Assembly: GCA_963788205.1 (NCBI GenBank)
Contig: CAWBGG010000009.1
Location: forward strand, 744,001-808,000
Origin: CAVVMA01 sp963788205
GTDB lineage: Bacteria > Desulfobacterota > Binatia > Binatales > Binataceae
Direction: 5' to 3'
DNA length: 64,000 nucleotides
This document shows positions 15,570 through 25,038 of this stretch, one piece after another; position 1 is the first letter of the stretch; every line of letters starts with the position of its first letter. The translations under genes and the position numbers were made by a program. The notes below the pieces were generated by a model. It did no database searches, was not told where the DNA came from, and saw nothing but the letters and a program-made list of their open reading frames with translations.

Positions 15570-15792
15570 CGAGCGTATAGTACTCGCCGCGGCGGATCTC
15601 TTCGCGACCTTTGCGGATGGCTTCGAGTTCCGCCTTGGTGGGCGCATAGGTTGGCAGGCCGCGCGCGGTGCCAAAATACACTCTGAGCGCCTCGCGCATC
15701 AGTTCGCTCTTGGTGCGGTGCTCGCGCCGGCACGCCTGCTCGATCTGGCGGGTCATCGCGTTGGGTAAGGAAAGAGTAACCGTGTCACCCAT
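15463..15792 (-). CDS. Ribbon-helix-helix antitoxin
   Basis: The N-terminal ~45 residues form a ribbon-helix-helix DNA-binding domain (VTLSLPNAMTRQIEQACR, then SELMREALRVYF), and residues 50-80 form the toxin-binding arm (YAPTKAELEAIRKGREEIRRG). It should neutralise the RelE-like toxin and autoregulate the operon. The frame runs about 107 bp into the toxin gene, with a basic low-complexity tail (about the last 30 residues) that is unusual for the family. The real C-terminus may have been extended by a lost stop or frameshift. Confidence 0.75.
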   Translation of the reverse strand: MGDTVTLSLPNAMTRQIEQACRREHRTKSELMREALRVYFGTARGLPTYAPTKAELEAIRKGREEIRRGEYYTLDELHASLAGHHRRARATKSRPPARARPRPAVARHR

Positions 15793-15853
15793 TGTACCTC
15801 ATTGTAAGACAGCGAATAAATTCGTCAAGGCTGAGCCGCGCGGCGCGCCGGTG

Positions 15854-16534
15854 CTAATGCGCTGACGTCGCAGGCTCCCCAACGAGCTCGACCCTGCCCG
15901 TTGCCAAGTGGTAGACGCCGCCGATTATCTCGAGCTCGCCGCTCTGCACCATCGCGCGCAGGTGCGCGGATTTCTTCAGGCCATCGACCGTCAGCTTGAC
16001 GTTGGCGAAGATCGCGTTGGCGACCGGATCGCCGGGTAGAGCCTTGGAAGCCGCGACCGCGGGACGCAACTCGGCCAGCAGCGGGCCCACGTCGCCGGGC
16101 GCTTCATGTCCCTGCACCGCCGCGATTATTGCGCCGCATCGCTCATGGCCGAGCACCAGGATCAGCCGCACTCCCAGATGCTTCACCGCGTAGTCGAGGC
16201 TGTCGACCGCGACCGGATCAGCGACGTTGCCCGCCAGCCGAACGACGAACAGATCGCCCAATCCCTGGTCGAACACCAGCTCCGGCGGCACGCGCGAGTC
16301 CGAGCATCCCAGGATCGCGGCAATCGGATGCTGCCCGCCGGCGATCGCCATGCGCCGCTCGACGGTCTGATTGGGGCGCGTGAGCCGGCCCGCGGCGTAG
16401 CGCTGATTGCCGTCGAGGATGCGCTGCAACGCCTCGGCCGCACCGACTGACGGTCCTGCCGGCGCAGCAACGGAACTGGCCACCGCAAGCAGCAGCATCG
16501 CGGCGACACCCATCCAGGTCTGAAGTTTTTTCAT
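15854..16534 (-). CDS. Periplasmic beta-carbonic anhydrase
   Basis: This zinc enzyme interconverts CO2 and bicarbonate. The 226-residue product has a Sec signal peptide (MKKLQTWMGVAAMLLLAVAS) and the beta-class zinc ligands C77 (with D79-R81 of CSDSR), H130 and C133 (GHERCGA). It is full length for the secreted beta class. Monocistronic, on the strand opposite the flanking BtuF-like gene. Confidence 0.92.
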   Translation of the reverse strand: MKKLQTWMGVAAMLLLAVASSVAAPAGPSVGAAEALQRILDGNQRYAAGRLTRPNQTVERRMAIAGGQHPIAAILGCSDSRVPPELVFDQGLGDLFVVRLAGNVADPVAVDSLDYAVKHLGVRLILVLGHERCGAIIAAVQGHEAPGDVGPLLAELRPAVAASKALPGDPVANAIFANVKLTVDGLKKSAHLRAMVQSGELEIIGGVYHLATGRVELVGEPATSAH

Positions 16535-16608
16535 TTGAACTTAGACGCTTCTTTCATGATCGGAATTTCCGAAAACCTGCCACCATTGGAAACCTGTGCC
16601 CGAGTCTC

Positions 16609-17289
16609 TCAAGAGGTTCCTTTTCGTTCAATCTGGCTTGCACTCGTCCGCTTCAACTCAGGAGCACCCTCGGGCGCTGAATCGCTACAAAGAAGTTCCC
16701 GCGCGATCTGATCGATGTCTCCGGACGGGAAGTGTCTGATTCCTGGAGCCGGTGGCTCATCGATTCCCACGTAGTATGCGCGCCCGGCCGCGAGCAACAT
16801 TGGCAAGTCGCTCGTGGTATCGCCCACCGCAGCGGTCTCGGCTCTTGGGATGCCGAGTCGGGCAGCAAGATCGCTCAGCCATGCGGCCTTGTCTTCCGGC
16901 CAAACATGAACGACCGCGCCGCCTGGGCGAAGTTCCGTCCCAAGGTGGAACTGCGCACCCAGCCGCCGGGCAAACCACTCCACAGCAAACGACCAGGTTA
17001 TTGAAGCGATCGCGATCTGAACGCCTGCCGCGCGCAAGCGTTCCAGGCCGACGGTCAGTCCGGGTGCCTCGGCGGCGGCCGCGAGCGAAGCGCATAGCTC
17101 ACTTTCCGTATAGCGCGAATACCAGTCACGCATCTCGATTCGCGCCGCGGCGATCTCCTCCCTGGTTACGCACCGCTCGAACTCGCGCATCCGCTCCAAC
17201 CGGCCAATCCCGGCGGCTATGAGCTCGCAGCACGTCGTTGCGCGAATAAGAGTTCCGTCCAGATCGAAACACACCAGCCGAATTGTCAC
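16609..17289 (-). CDS. HAD-superfamily phosphatase, SerB-like (HAD-IB)
   Basis: The 226-residue protein has HAD motif I FDLDGTL, motif II IASIT (hhhS replaced by a Ser/Thr pair), a Lys in EDKAAWL and motif IV AVGDTTSDLPML. The helical C1-type cap between motifs I and II fits phosphoserine phosphatase-like HAD-IB enzymes. The substrate is uncertain. Tail residues after about 205 are low in conservation signals. The gene is 19 bp from the repressor gene but probably not in the same unit functionally. Confidence 0.78.
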   Translation of the reverse strand: MTIRLVCFDLDGTLIRATTCCELIAAGIGRLERMREFERCVTREEIAAARIEMRDWYSRYTESELCASLAAAAEAPGLTVGLERLRAAGVQIAIASITWSFAVEWFARRLGAQFHLGTELRPGGAVVHVWPEDKAAWLSDLAARLGIPRAETAAVGDTTSDLPMLLAAGRAYYVGIDEPPAPGIRHFPSGDIDQIARELLCSDSAPEGAPELKRTSASQIERKGTS

Positions 17290-17307
17290 TTTTCCCGCTT
17301 GAATTGC

Positions 17308-18012
17308 CTACAGCCTCCGTCCGAACCAGAGCACGCGGCCGAGAACTTTGAAAGCCTCCGGCGACGCAACCTCATATCCATATAGTGGGTTGTCGCTGCG
17401 GACTTCGATCAGGCCGTCGAGCCGTCGCACCAAGCGTTTCACCGCCAGTCCGTCGGGCCGCACCAGCGCGTATACACCGTCGGGCGCTTGGACCCAGTCG
17501 GGATCGACCGGCTTTCCACTCACTTCAATCAGCAGCAGATCCCCGCCATGGATCGTCGGCGCCATCGCGTCGCCCCGGGCCTCGATCAGGGCCAGGCCGC
17601 TGGGGTCCACGCGCAGACTCTCGCGCACCCGCTCCGCCCTGAAGGCGACGTGATCCACGATCTGATCGCTCACTACTGACAGTTGATCCTTTTTGATCTC
17701 GGAGCGGGGCATGAAGACATAGCTGTCGTCGCTGCCGGACATCTCGCCCTCGCCGGTGGCCAGCCATCGGATCGAGATTCCTGCGGCTTCGGCAAGCTTG
17801 ACCAGCCGTTCGCGCGAGGGGTCCGACTTGCCGCTGAGATACTTTCCGATCACGGCGCGTGACAGGCCGCTGCGCTCCGAAAGCCGCTTGGGCCCTCCTA
17901 TTAATGTAGCCAGCTTGCGAATACGAACGGAAAAGCCGCTGCGGGTCGAGAAACGATCGGAGTTCGCGGTCTTCGAGCCTGCCCGATTTCTCTTCGAGGA
18001 AGTAGTCACCAT
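17308..18012 (-). CDS. Phage-type repressor: XRE-like HTH plus S24/LexA-like domain with Ser-to-Ala
   Basis: The 234-residue protein (ATG 18012) has an N-terminal helix-turn-helix (about 37-85, LSERSGLSRAVIGKYLSGKS) and a C-terminal S24 domain. The usual nucleophile motif GDSMxPTI reads GDAMAPTI, so the catalytic Ser is Ala149, while the partner Lys (VKRL, K192) is kept. Autocleavage should therefore be impossible and the repressor uninducible by RecA. The upstream region contains inverted repeats ACAT-TC-ATGT and ATAC-N4-GTAT that could be operators. It is divergent from a small ORF and a Mor-like activator, as in Mu-like phage control regions. Confidence 0.82.
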   Translation of the reverse strand: MVTTSSKRNRAGSKTANSDRFSTRSGFSVRIRKLATLIGGPKRLSERSGLSRAVIGKYLSGKSDPSRERLVKLAEAAGISIRWLATGEGEMSGSDDSYVFMPRSEIKKDQLSVVSDQIVDHVAFRAERVRESLRVDPSGLALIEARGDAMAPTIHGGDLLLIEVSGKPVDPDWVQAPDGVYALVRPDGLAVKRLVRRLDGLIEVRSDNPLYGYEVASPEAFKVLGRVLWFGRRL

Positions 18013-18536
18013 GTGATACGTTTGTATTGCTTTCTGTCCACATTCATGTAAACTGCGAGTTGACGGGTGGGGGGTAAGGGAAGGGGGCGCATTCTGCCAT
18101 TCAGCCAATCTGTCCAGCTGCTTCTGTAGCTCTGGCGGCCGAACTCCGCGATGCACTGACCCGTCCGTTCCCCGTCCGTACCGGCGTGACCGGTACCTGA
18201 CTTGGCCCGCAGCCATCGCAGGGAGCTGCCCGCTTGCATGGTTGGAAGGAGCGGAGGGATTGTGCTGAGAGACCGAATCGTTCGCCGCAGGTCGCTAAGT
18301 CTTCCGCGCCCCTTTTTGGTTTGCTGCACTGTCCCACTTATCGTTCTGCCTATCAAGGATTTCAGTCTCCGAGAGCGGCCATCTGAGCAGCCCTGCGGAC
18401 GCGCCGGTCGCGCCTGCGCTTGCGGGTCGTTTAGGAGGTGACAGGCAGCGTTGTCCTTAACCATGCAATTTGAGCGCTGAATGCGCATCGCGAGATGCGG
18501 GCCGGGCCCGCGAGGCCTGTGGAAAAGGGGGAAACC
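18013..18536. promoter_or_regulatory. Divergent control region of the phage-type switch
   Basis: 524 bp separate the repressor from the rightward ORFs. Next to the repressor start lie two short dyads, ATACGTTTGTAT (arms ATAC/GTAT) and ACATTCATGT (arms ACAT/ATGT), in the position of autoregulatory operators. A TTGAC hexamer lies near 18059. No coding sequence here is convincing; the long frame across it on the - strand has no family or codon-use support. Confidence 0.4.
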
Positions 18537-18707
18537 ATGATCGAGGAAACCGACCGTGAGATTGAAGGTGCGGGGCGAATCTTCGAGCGCGCGATGCGAT
18601 GGGGCCATCTGCCCGCCGCGATGACCTTCGAGAGTTTTCTGGCCGCGCTCAGGCGCGGCGACGATCCCTACCTCGGAATCGGCCGCGGGGGAAACGCCGG
18701 GGACTGA
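18537..18707 (+). CDS. Small acidic ORF in the phage-type control region
   Basis: The 56-residue product (MIEETDREIEG start) is preceded by an A/G-rich ribosome site (AAAAGGGGGAAACC). No family recognised. It is first of two rightward genes divergent from the S24-type repressor and could be an early phage regulator or host-interaction peptide. Confidence 0.45.
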   Translation: MIEETDREIEGAGRIFERAMRWGHLPAAMTFESFLAALRRGDDPYLGIGRGGNAGD

Positions 18708-18797
18708 GCGGATCTACTGACAGGATCTTTGTGAGAGCATCCTGCGCGGCGCGGCCGCAGCAATCGGCGCAGGGGCGGGGAAGGGGAGGAGGTTGTC

Positions 18798-19160
18798 ATG
18801 AACATCGCCAGTGACCGGCTCACGCTGCGGCAAATCGCGGCCGAGTTGGGCGAGGAGATGGCGCGGATGCTGATCGGCGGCTTCGGCGGCACGCGCCTGT
18901 ACATACCGCTGCGTCCCGGCGACGCCAGCCCGCTGGTGCGCGTGCTCGGCCCCGACGCGGCGCGCCGCCTGGGCCATCGCTTCGGCGGCGAGCCGGTCGA
19001 TGTGCCGTTACACAAGATGCGGGCCGATCGGCGCCGCGACCGCGACGCGATCCTGAAGCTGCGCAAGGACGGTCGCGCGATCGCGGAGATCGCGCGCCGC
19101 GTCGGATGCAGCGAGCGTCACGTCTACCACGTCCTCGCCCGCCGTCAGAGCACAACCTGA
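18798..19160 (+). CDS. Mor/C-like phage transcription activator
   Basis: The 120-residue protein matches Mu Mor-type activators: an N-terminal dimerisation part with GEEMARMLIGGFGGTRLYIP (about residues 15-36) and a C-terminal helix-turn-helix (AIAEIARRVGCSERHVYHVL). Mor turns on the middle promoter of Mu-like phages. A GGGGAGGAGG ribosome site precedes the ATG. No other phage genes follow, so it is the relic of a prophage or has been recruited by the host. Confidence 0.75.
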   Translation: MNIASDRLTLRQIAAELGEEMARMLIGGFGGTRLYIPLRPGDASPLVRVLGPDAARRLGHRFGGEPVDVPLHKMRADRRRDRDAILKLRKDGRAIAEIARRVGCSERHVYHVLARRQSTT

Positions 19161-19180
19161 CGCCGTTTCACGAGCCGGAG

Positions 19181-19206
19181 GTAGGACCGGCGTCCCGCCG
19201 GTCTGG
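19181..19206. repeat. REP-like palindrome (copy 1)
   Basis: GACCGGCG-TCC-CGCCGGTC forms a perfect 8-bp stem preceded by GTAG. Related palindromes lie at 25940-25970 and 48336-48372, all between genes, so this is a small dispersed extragenic palindrome family. Confidence 0.65.
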
Positions 19207-19240
19207 GCCAGCCGCCGCGAACGCACGACCTCGCGCCGTT

Positions 19241-20338
19241 TCACGAACCCGCGCCGAGTGCGCGGTGTTTCAGAAAGTTCAGCACCGGATCGTTCCACGC
19301 TCTGGGCCAGATCGTATGATGCGCGGCGCCCACCAGCCCGTCCCAGAATCCGATCGGGCCGCCGGCTTGCGGATCACTGCCGCATGAATCGTCGCATTGA
19401 GGAACCTCGCCGCCTGATGAGTCCAGGATCACATCCTGCAAGTCGCCGCCGAGAGCGCCGATTTGCCGCGCGAGGACGCCGCCGTTGGGGCAGATGCCGC
19501 CGATATCGCAGTTATTGCGCACGTGGAGGATTGGCACGCGCGGATTGTAGACCGGTACTTCTCCGGCGCCGGCCACCGGGCGCGCGACCGGCGTCTGCGG
19601 GCAGGGGTCGTCGAACGCGCCGAACGGATCGGGCGCCGAGTAGACCGCCGCGGCCGCGACTTGCGGGCGATTGAGCGCGTACAAAATCGCCATCGCCGCG
19701 CCGTTGGACCATCCCATCACGTAAATCCGGTTGCGATCGGCCTTGCCGCCGGCAACTTCGGCGTCGACGAAGTGATCGATCGCCGCCGCGTCGAGGTTCT
19801 GATCGTAGCTGACGCCCCCGACCGTCACGGCGCCCGCTGGATTGAGCTGCCGATACCAGTTGTCCCATCCCAGTCCGCTGCTATCGAGGCCCGGATAGTA
19901 ATGCTGGCCGTAACGCCCCTCGGGCGCGATGAGAATAAAGCCGGGACCGTCGCCGAGGTCGGTCTGCTCGACCCGGCCGACCAGGCGAGTCACCAATATC
20001 GAATCCGCGGTCGCCAGCGACCCGTGCAGGAATACAACCAGCGGCAGCGGCTTCTTGGCGCTCGCGAATTCGGGCTCGTAGGCGCATGCGTAGCGCTCCG
20101 AGCCGCCCGCATCCTGCCACGGCCCGAGCACCTTGCCGGAGATACAGATCGGATTGTGCCTGGCGACGAAGCTCGAGCTCACCTCGGCGGCGGGATCGCC
20201 AAACGGGCCGCATTGCGGCTCGGCGATCGCAACCGTCTCGGCCCGCGCGATCGCCGCCGCGGCGAGCAGGACGGAGATCGCGATCATCGAAGCGGTGCGG
20301 CGGCCGCGCGCAAATGTGATCGAGGTGATCGTGAGCAC
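19241..20338 (-). CDS. Secreted polyhydroxyalkanoate depolymerase/feruloyl-esterase-like hydrolase
   Basis: The 365-residue product has a signal peptide (hydrophobic core about 18-32) and an alpha/beta-hydrolase fold: oxyanion strand VVFLHGSL, nucleophile elbow GWSNG with Ser211, and a C-terminal AAHHTIWP supplying the catalytic His. Many Cys residues (at least nine) suggest disulfides in the periplasm or outside. The family includes PHB depolymerases, LpqC and feruloyl esterases; the natural substrate is open. Confidence 0.75.
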   Translation of the reverse strand: MLTITSITFARGRRTASMIAISVLLAAAAIARAETVAIAEPQCGPFGDPAAEVSSSFVARHNPICISGKVLGPWQDAGGSERYACAYEPEFASAKKPLPLVVFLHGSLATADSILVTRLVGRVEQTDLGDGPGFILIAPEGRYGQHYYPGLDSSGLGWDNWYRQLNPAGAVTVGGVSYDQNLDAAAIDHFVDAEVAGGKADRNRIYVMGWSNGAAMAILYALNRPQVAAAAVYSAPDPFGAFDDPCPQTPVARPVAGAGEVPVYNPRVPILHVRNNCDIGGICPNGGVLARQIGALGGDLQDVILDSSGGEVPQCDDSCGSDPQAGGPIGFWDGLVGAAHHTIWPRAWNDPVLNFLKHRALGAGS

Positions 20339-20510
20339 GGCGATTAGGTTACACGCCTCTCTAGCCCTTTGCGATTGGTTCTGCTACTGTGCCGATAGTC
20401 AGGGAAAAGATGACGCAGCCCATGGCAATCCGGATCAGAGCATTCCAGGCACCGTGGGCGCGCGTGTTCGATCTTTGACTTTTAGCTAAACAGTTCAGGA
20501 AAAACACGAG

Positions 20511-20555
20511 CGGCCACGGATGCGATGGAAGGCATCCGTGGCCGTTTTGTTTTTT
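20511..20555 (+). terminator. Strong intrinsic terminator upstream of the ABC operon
   Basis: A perfect 13-bp stem (20511-20523 pairs with 20532-20544; CGGCCACGGATGC) with an 8-base loop is followed by TTTTGTTTTTT. It reads on the + strand, yet no + strand gene ends before it, since the preceding gene runs the other way. It therefore ends an unseen short transcript or acts as an attenuator 39 bp ahead of the ABC transporter gene. Confidence 0.8.
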
Positions 20556-20593
20556 GAGCCATTAATTTTCTCAGCGCAGGGCAGGGTCCACAT

Positions 20594-21330
<737 letters not shown>

Positions 21331-21334
<4 letters not shown>

Positions 21335-22119
21335 AACGCCATCGTGTAGAGGCCGTGATGCTGCGCCATTTTTACGAGGCGCGGCGCAACGTCGACCGTA
21401 TCGCCGACATGGTCTACTGGCCCGTGCTCGATATTATCGTGTGGGGCTTCTTCACCATCTATTTGACCAACAGCAACCGGATTCGGCCCGATATCGTAAG
21501 CTTCCTGCTCGGGGCCACGATCCTGTGGGGATTGTTCTACGCCTTTCAGCGCGATATGGCGGTCGGCTTTCTCGACGAGCTCTGGAGCCGCAATCTGATC
21601 AATTTGTTCTCCACACCCCTGGGCGTGTCGGAATACATGACCGGGCTGATTCTGGTGAACTTACTGAAAGCGATGATCGGGATGTCCGCGGCGGCGCTGA
21701 TCGCATGGGCAGCCTACTCCTTCAATATCTTTCCGCTGCTGCTGGTGTTCCTGCCCTTTATCGCGAGCTTGATCTTTTTCGCCCTGGCGCTGGGCGTGCT
21801 TATCACCGGGATGATCTTCCGCTTCACGACCCGGATTCAGGGGCTCGCCTGGAGTTTCGCCGGACTGCTGCAGCCGGTGTCGTGCGTCTTTTATCCGCTC
21901 AAGTCGCTGCCGCGATGGTTGCGCGCGGTGGCCTGGATGCTGCCGACTACGCATGCGTTTGAAGGGATGCGGCAACTCCTGGGCGGCCAGGGATTTTCGC
22001 TGCGCCATCTGGGCTGGGCGATGGGTCTCGACGCGCTGTACTTCTGCCTGGCGGTGCTGGTCTTCCGCCGGGTCTTCGAGGCGGCCCGCACCCGCGGCCT
22101 GCTGGTCAAACTGGAATGA
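21331..22119 (+). CDS. ABC-2 type transporter permease
   Basis: The 262-residue membrane protein has six hydrophobic segments and the ABC-2 domain with a conserved QPVSCVFYPLKSLP stretch before the last segments, which is typical of NodJ/DrrB-like permeases. It forms the membrane part of the exporter with the preceding ATPase, to which it is translationally coupled. Confidence 0.88.
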
Positions 22120-22136
22120 TTCGATCTTTTGCTTGC

Positions 22137-22206
22137 GCCTCTCCCCCGCGCCGGTGGCGATGACCAGGGAGAGGCGGCGAGCGCCGCAGGCGCGAAGCGG
22201 TGAGGG
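22137..22206. repeat. CTCTCCC-type extragenic hairpin repeat
   Basis: GCCTCTCCC (22137-22145) pairs perfectly with GGGAGAGGC (22167-22175), followed by a GC-rich tail to about 22206. It lies just after the permease stop and may terminate transcription. Related CTCTC...GAGAG hairpins occur at about 57024-57052 and 59116-59142. Confidence 0.55.
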
Positions 22207-22297
22207 CAGCCCGTTTTCCAGGTGGACTACCAAATTTGATAGTGTGCAAGAAAAGTGTGAAGCGATATTCGGAAATGATCATGCGAGCAAGCTGACC

Positions 22298-23358
22298 ATG
22301 CGCTTCGGTCTGCTCTGTTCGGCGCAAGCCGACAACGACGATCTTGGCCCGGAAACCGGGCAGGGGTTTCGCGACTACCTCGATTTCAACGTCGAGGCGG
22401 AGGCGCTCGGTTATCATTCGAGCTTTTCGGTCGAGCACCATTTCACCGGCTGGAATCAGGTCTCGGCCACGCTCACGCTGCTCACTGCTCTCGCGATGCG
22501 AACGGCCAGATTGCGCCTAGGCACCGCGCTCTCGCGATGCGAACGGCCAGATTGCGCCTAGGCACCGCGGTGATGGTGTTGCCCTGGCATCACCCGGTCT
22601 TGCTGGCCGAGCAGGCGGCGACGCTCGATCTGATTTCCGGCGGCCGGCTCGATTTCGGCATCGGCAAGGGCTACCGGCACAACGAATTCAAGGGCTTCGG
22701 CATTCCGCAGGAGGAGGCGGAGGCGCGTTTCGAAGAGGCGATCGAGGTCATCATACGCTCCTGGACCTCGCGCTCGCGCTTCTCCCATCACGGCCGTTAC
22801 TGGCACTTCGAGGACATCGTGGTCGAGCCGCCGGCCGCGCAACGCCCGCATCCCCCGCTGTGGGTAGCGGCCGCGAGCGCGCCGTCGATCCGCCGCGCCG
22901 CCGCGCGCGGCTTCAATCTCATTCTCGATCAATACGCCGGGCCCGACGCGATCGGCGAACGCATCGCGCTCTACCGCTCCGAACGCGAAGCCAAGGGGTA
23001 CACATTCCATCCGATGCAGGTGACGGTGGCGCGCCAACTGTACGTCGCGAAAGATGAGGCCGACAAGCAAGCCGCGCTGGCCCGGCTAGCCGAATACACC
23101 CGGCGCACGGTCGCGGTGTCGCGCGCGCCCGACGGCAAGGCGGGTTCGCATGTCCTCGCTTACGCCAACACCGCCGGCGCGACTGAGGCCAATGCGCTCT
23201 TCGGAACCCTGGATGAAATCTGCGCGATGCTCGCGGCCTTGAACAAGGCCGGCGCGGAGTATGTGCTGCTGACGATTTTGGGCGGCAAGGATCAGTTGCG
23301 GCGCTTCGCGCACGAAATCATGCCGGAATTCTCAAGCGCGCGATCACCGGCGCCGTAG
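22298..23358 (+). pseudogene. LLM-class flavin-dependent oxidoreductase broken by a 41-bp tandem duplication
   Basis: A luciferase-like monooxygenase gene begins at ATG 22298 (MRFGLLCSAQAD, then GYHSSFSVEHHF) and continues, in another frame, from about 22537 to 23358 (VLPWHHPVLLAEQ, SGGRLDFGIGKGY). The break is caused by a perfect 41-bp tandem repeat (22487-22527 and 22528-22568), which shifts the frame by two and brings a TAG. Removing one copy restores a full-length enzyme. It is either a very recent mutation (the copies are identical) or an assembly artefact. Confidence 0.85.
22487..22568 (+). repeat. Perfect 41-bp tandem duplication inside the LLM gene
   Basis: Two identical adjacent 41-bp units start GCTCTCGCGATGCGAACGG and end CTAGGCACCGC. 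Because 41 is not a multiple of three, the duplication frameshifts the host gene. Confidence 0.95.
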
Positions 23359-23689
23359 GTCGCGCCGACGCTGAAATGAGCGATGCTGAAATGAGTTGGA
23401 TCGCCGATGGCTGACACGCTCAAGCGAGGCAAGCAGGCTGCGGATGCCGAGCGCCTGTTGAACGGGGTTTTCTGGAATCCACCAAACGAGACCCAGGTAA
23501 CGTCATTCTGAGCGCAGCGAAGAATCTCACACCACAGGCGTTCGCCTCACTCCGGCGCAACGGTTAGGCCGGCAACCGCTGAACCACGCTCGACCACTAC
23601 GCCGGCGGTCCGGAAGCGGCCGGAGCCTTGACATTTTGCGCCGGTTCTGATTCTTGACTTTTTGTAGCAATAGATTAACCATTAGCAGT
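23359..23689. other. Intergenic stretch with an extragenic repeat
   Basis: No gene is supported in these 331 bases. The sequence GTCATTCTGAGCGCAGCGAA near 23503-23522 matches the arm of the inverted repeat at 6863-6960. The stretch 23635-23690 is AT-rich and may hold the promoter of the next gene. Confidence 0.5.
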
Positions 23690-24109
23690 ATGGACAGCCG
23701 GGCGACCAATGGCGCTGCGCGCAGCCGCAATGGATTTGGTGCCGCGCACGCGGCGGCGGGAATCAAACCTCTGCCGTGGCCGCCGGCCGGAATCGGCCGC
23801 CGGCGCGCGCTCGCCCCGCATGCCCATCGATGTGCCGGATGCGCCGCCGACTTCCGGTGTCCCGGGCCCGACGAGACCGGCCTGTGCGCGCCGGTATGCC
23901 CACCGTGTTACTGGTTCGAGCTGGGATTGCAGGTCAAGATCTACTCGGAGGTGGTCGCCGCTTTGACCCGCCGGCGCGCCGGAATCGAGCGCACGATCGG
24001 AACTGCGGCCTGCAAGCGCGCGCAGATCATGCGCCGGCGGCTTTCGCGCCACGACAAGCTGACCGCCGCGTTCCGTGAATCGCGCGACCACAACGCCGCG
24101 CATCCCTGA
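23690..24109 (+). CDS. Hypothetical protein with a Cys-rich putative zinc site
   Basis: The product has about 139 residues (MDSRATNG start). The middle contains CAGC, then C, then LCAPVCPPCYWFELGLQVK, that is seven Cys within about 30 residues, suggesting a zinc-ribbon-like or metal cluster. The remaining C-terminus is basic and helical. Family unknown; no ribosome site is obvious. Confidence 0.45.
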   Translation: MDSRATNGAARSRNGFGAAHAAAGIKPLPWPPAGIGRRRALAPHAHRCAGCAADFRCPGPDETGLCAPVCPPCYWFELGLQVKIYSEVVAALTRRRAGIERTIGTAACKRAQIMRRRLSRHDKLTAAFRESRDHNAAHP

Positions 24110-24135
24110 TTTCGTCCTGACTCCCCGCGCCGTGC

Positions 24136-24894
24136 TTACATGAAGAACGGCCCGGCCAGTTCCTTGAAGCGCCCGTACATCAGATAGACCCGGACTCCCG
24201 GCACGTGCGGATGCTCCACCGGGCGGGTGCCCACGGTCTTGAGGCCGAGTTGCTTGTAGAGCTCGTGCAGCGACTCGACCGGAGTCGCGATCACCAGTTC
24301 GGGCCGCCGCGAAAACAGAAACAGGCGGATCGTCTCGGCCATCACGGGTATCAACTGCTCGCGCCGGAACTCCGAATCGACCACCATCCCGCCGAACTCG
24401 AACACGTCGCCGGCCAACAGCCCCTTGAACAGCGCCGGAGGATACAGATGGCCCAAGGTCAGCGGCGCCTCAGCCAGCGAGCGCGCCCAGAACGCGCTCA
24501 CCAGCGGCGGACGTTTGCTCTCGCGCCCGCGCTTGACCCAATAGAGCCCGAAATGAAGCGCCAGAGGCCAGAGCATCATGTGGACCTTGCGCTCGAGCGC
24601 GCCCAACTCTCCGCCGCTCTTCTTGTAGAGCTGAGCCAGCTCCTTTAGTCCCTGCGTGGTTCCGATCGGACGGACATCAACGTAACCGTCGAGTTCTTCA
24701 GCTGGCGCAACGGAGTCTTGGTCAGTCTGGGTGGGTGTAGACGCGGCTTCGCTGGCGCTGTCGGGCGCAGGTGAGCTGTCCGCGATTACCCCGCCGTTTG
24801 CGCCTGATTCCTCAGGGCTTTTCGGAGTCTTCGTCCGAGGGGGAGATGAATCGCCCAGCGCGATGCTGATCAGGTCGTCGATTCGCCTTGGCAT
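24136..24894 (-). CDS. GNAT-like acyltransferase domain protein (tentative)
   Basis: The 252-residue protein has a disordered Ser/Pro/Ala-rich N-terminus (about 1-70) followed by a folded part in which FGGMVVDSEFRREQLIPVMA, then VIATPVESLHELYKQLGLK, resembles the acyl-CoA-binding and C-terminal parts of GNAT or N-acyl-amino-acid synthase (FeeM-like) enzymes. Assignment is weak. It is divergent from the metalloprotease gene at 25039. Confidence 0.45.
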   Translation of the reverse strand: MPRRIDDLISIALGDSSPPRTKTPKSPEESGANGGVIADSSPAPDSASEAASTPTQTDQDSVAPAEELDGYVDVRPIGTTQGLKELAQLYKKSGGELGALERKVHMMLWPLALHFGLYWVKRGRESKRPPLVSAFWARSLAEAPLTLGHLYPPALFKGLLAGDVFEFGGMVVDSEFRREQLIPVMAETIRLFLFSRRPELVIATPVESLHELYKQLGLKTVGTRPVEHPHVPGVRVYLMYGRFKELAGPFFM

Positions 24895-25038
24895 GGCCCG
24901 TGCATTTCGGCTCGCATCTCTTTTGCGCGCACGATCCCATCAAAACCATCTTGTGCTGCCTACTATTTTCGTGACTATAATCGCCCGCGCACAGATAAGC
25001 CAAGCACTGGTGCGTGATTGCGGCGGCGGAGGTGGGTG

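Noticed and set aside
18006..18608. 200-residue - strand frame over the phage-type control region
   Set aside because: It overlaps the repressor start and the divergent small ORF, has no family features, and covers a region where operators and promoters are expected.
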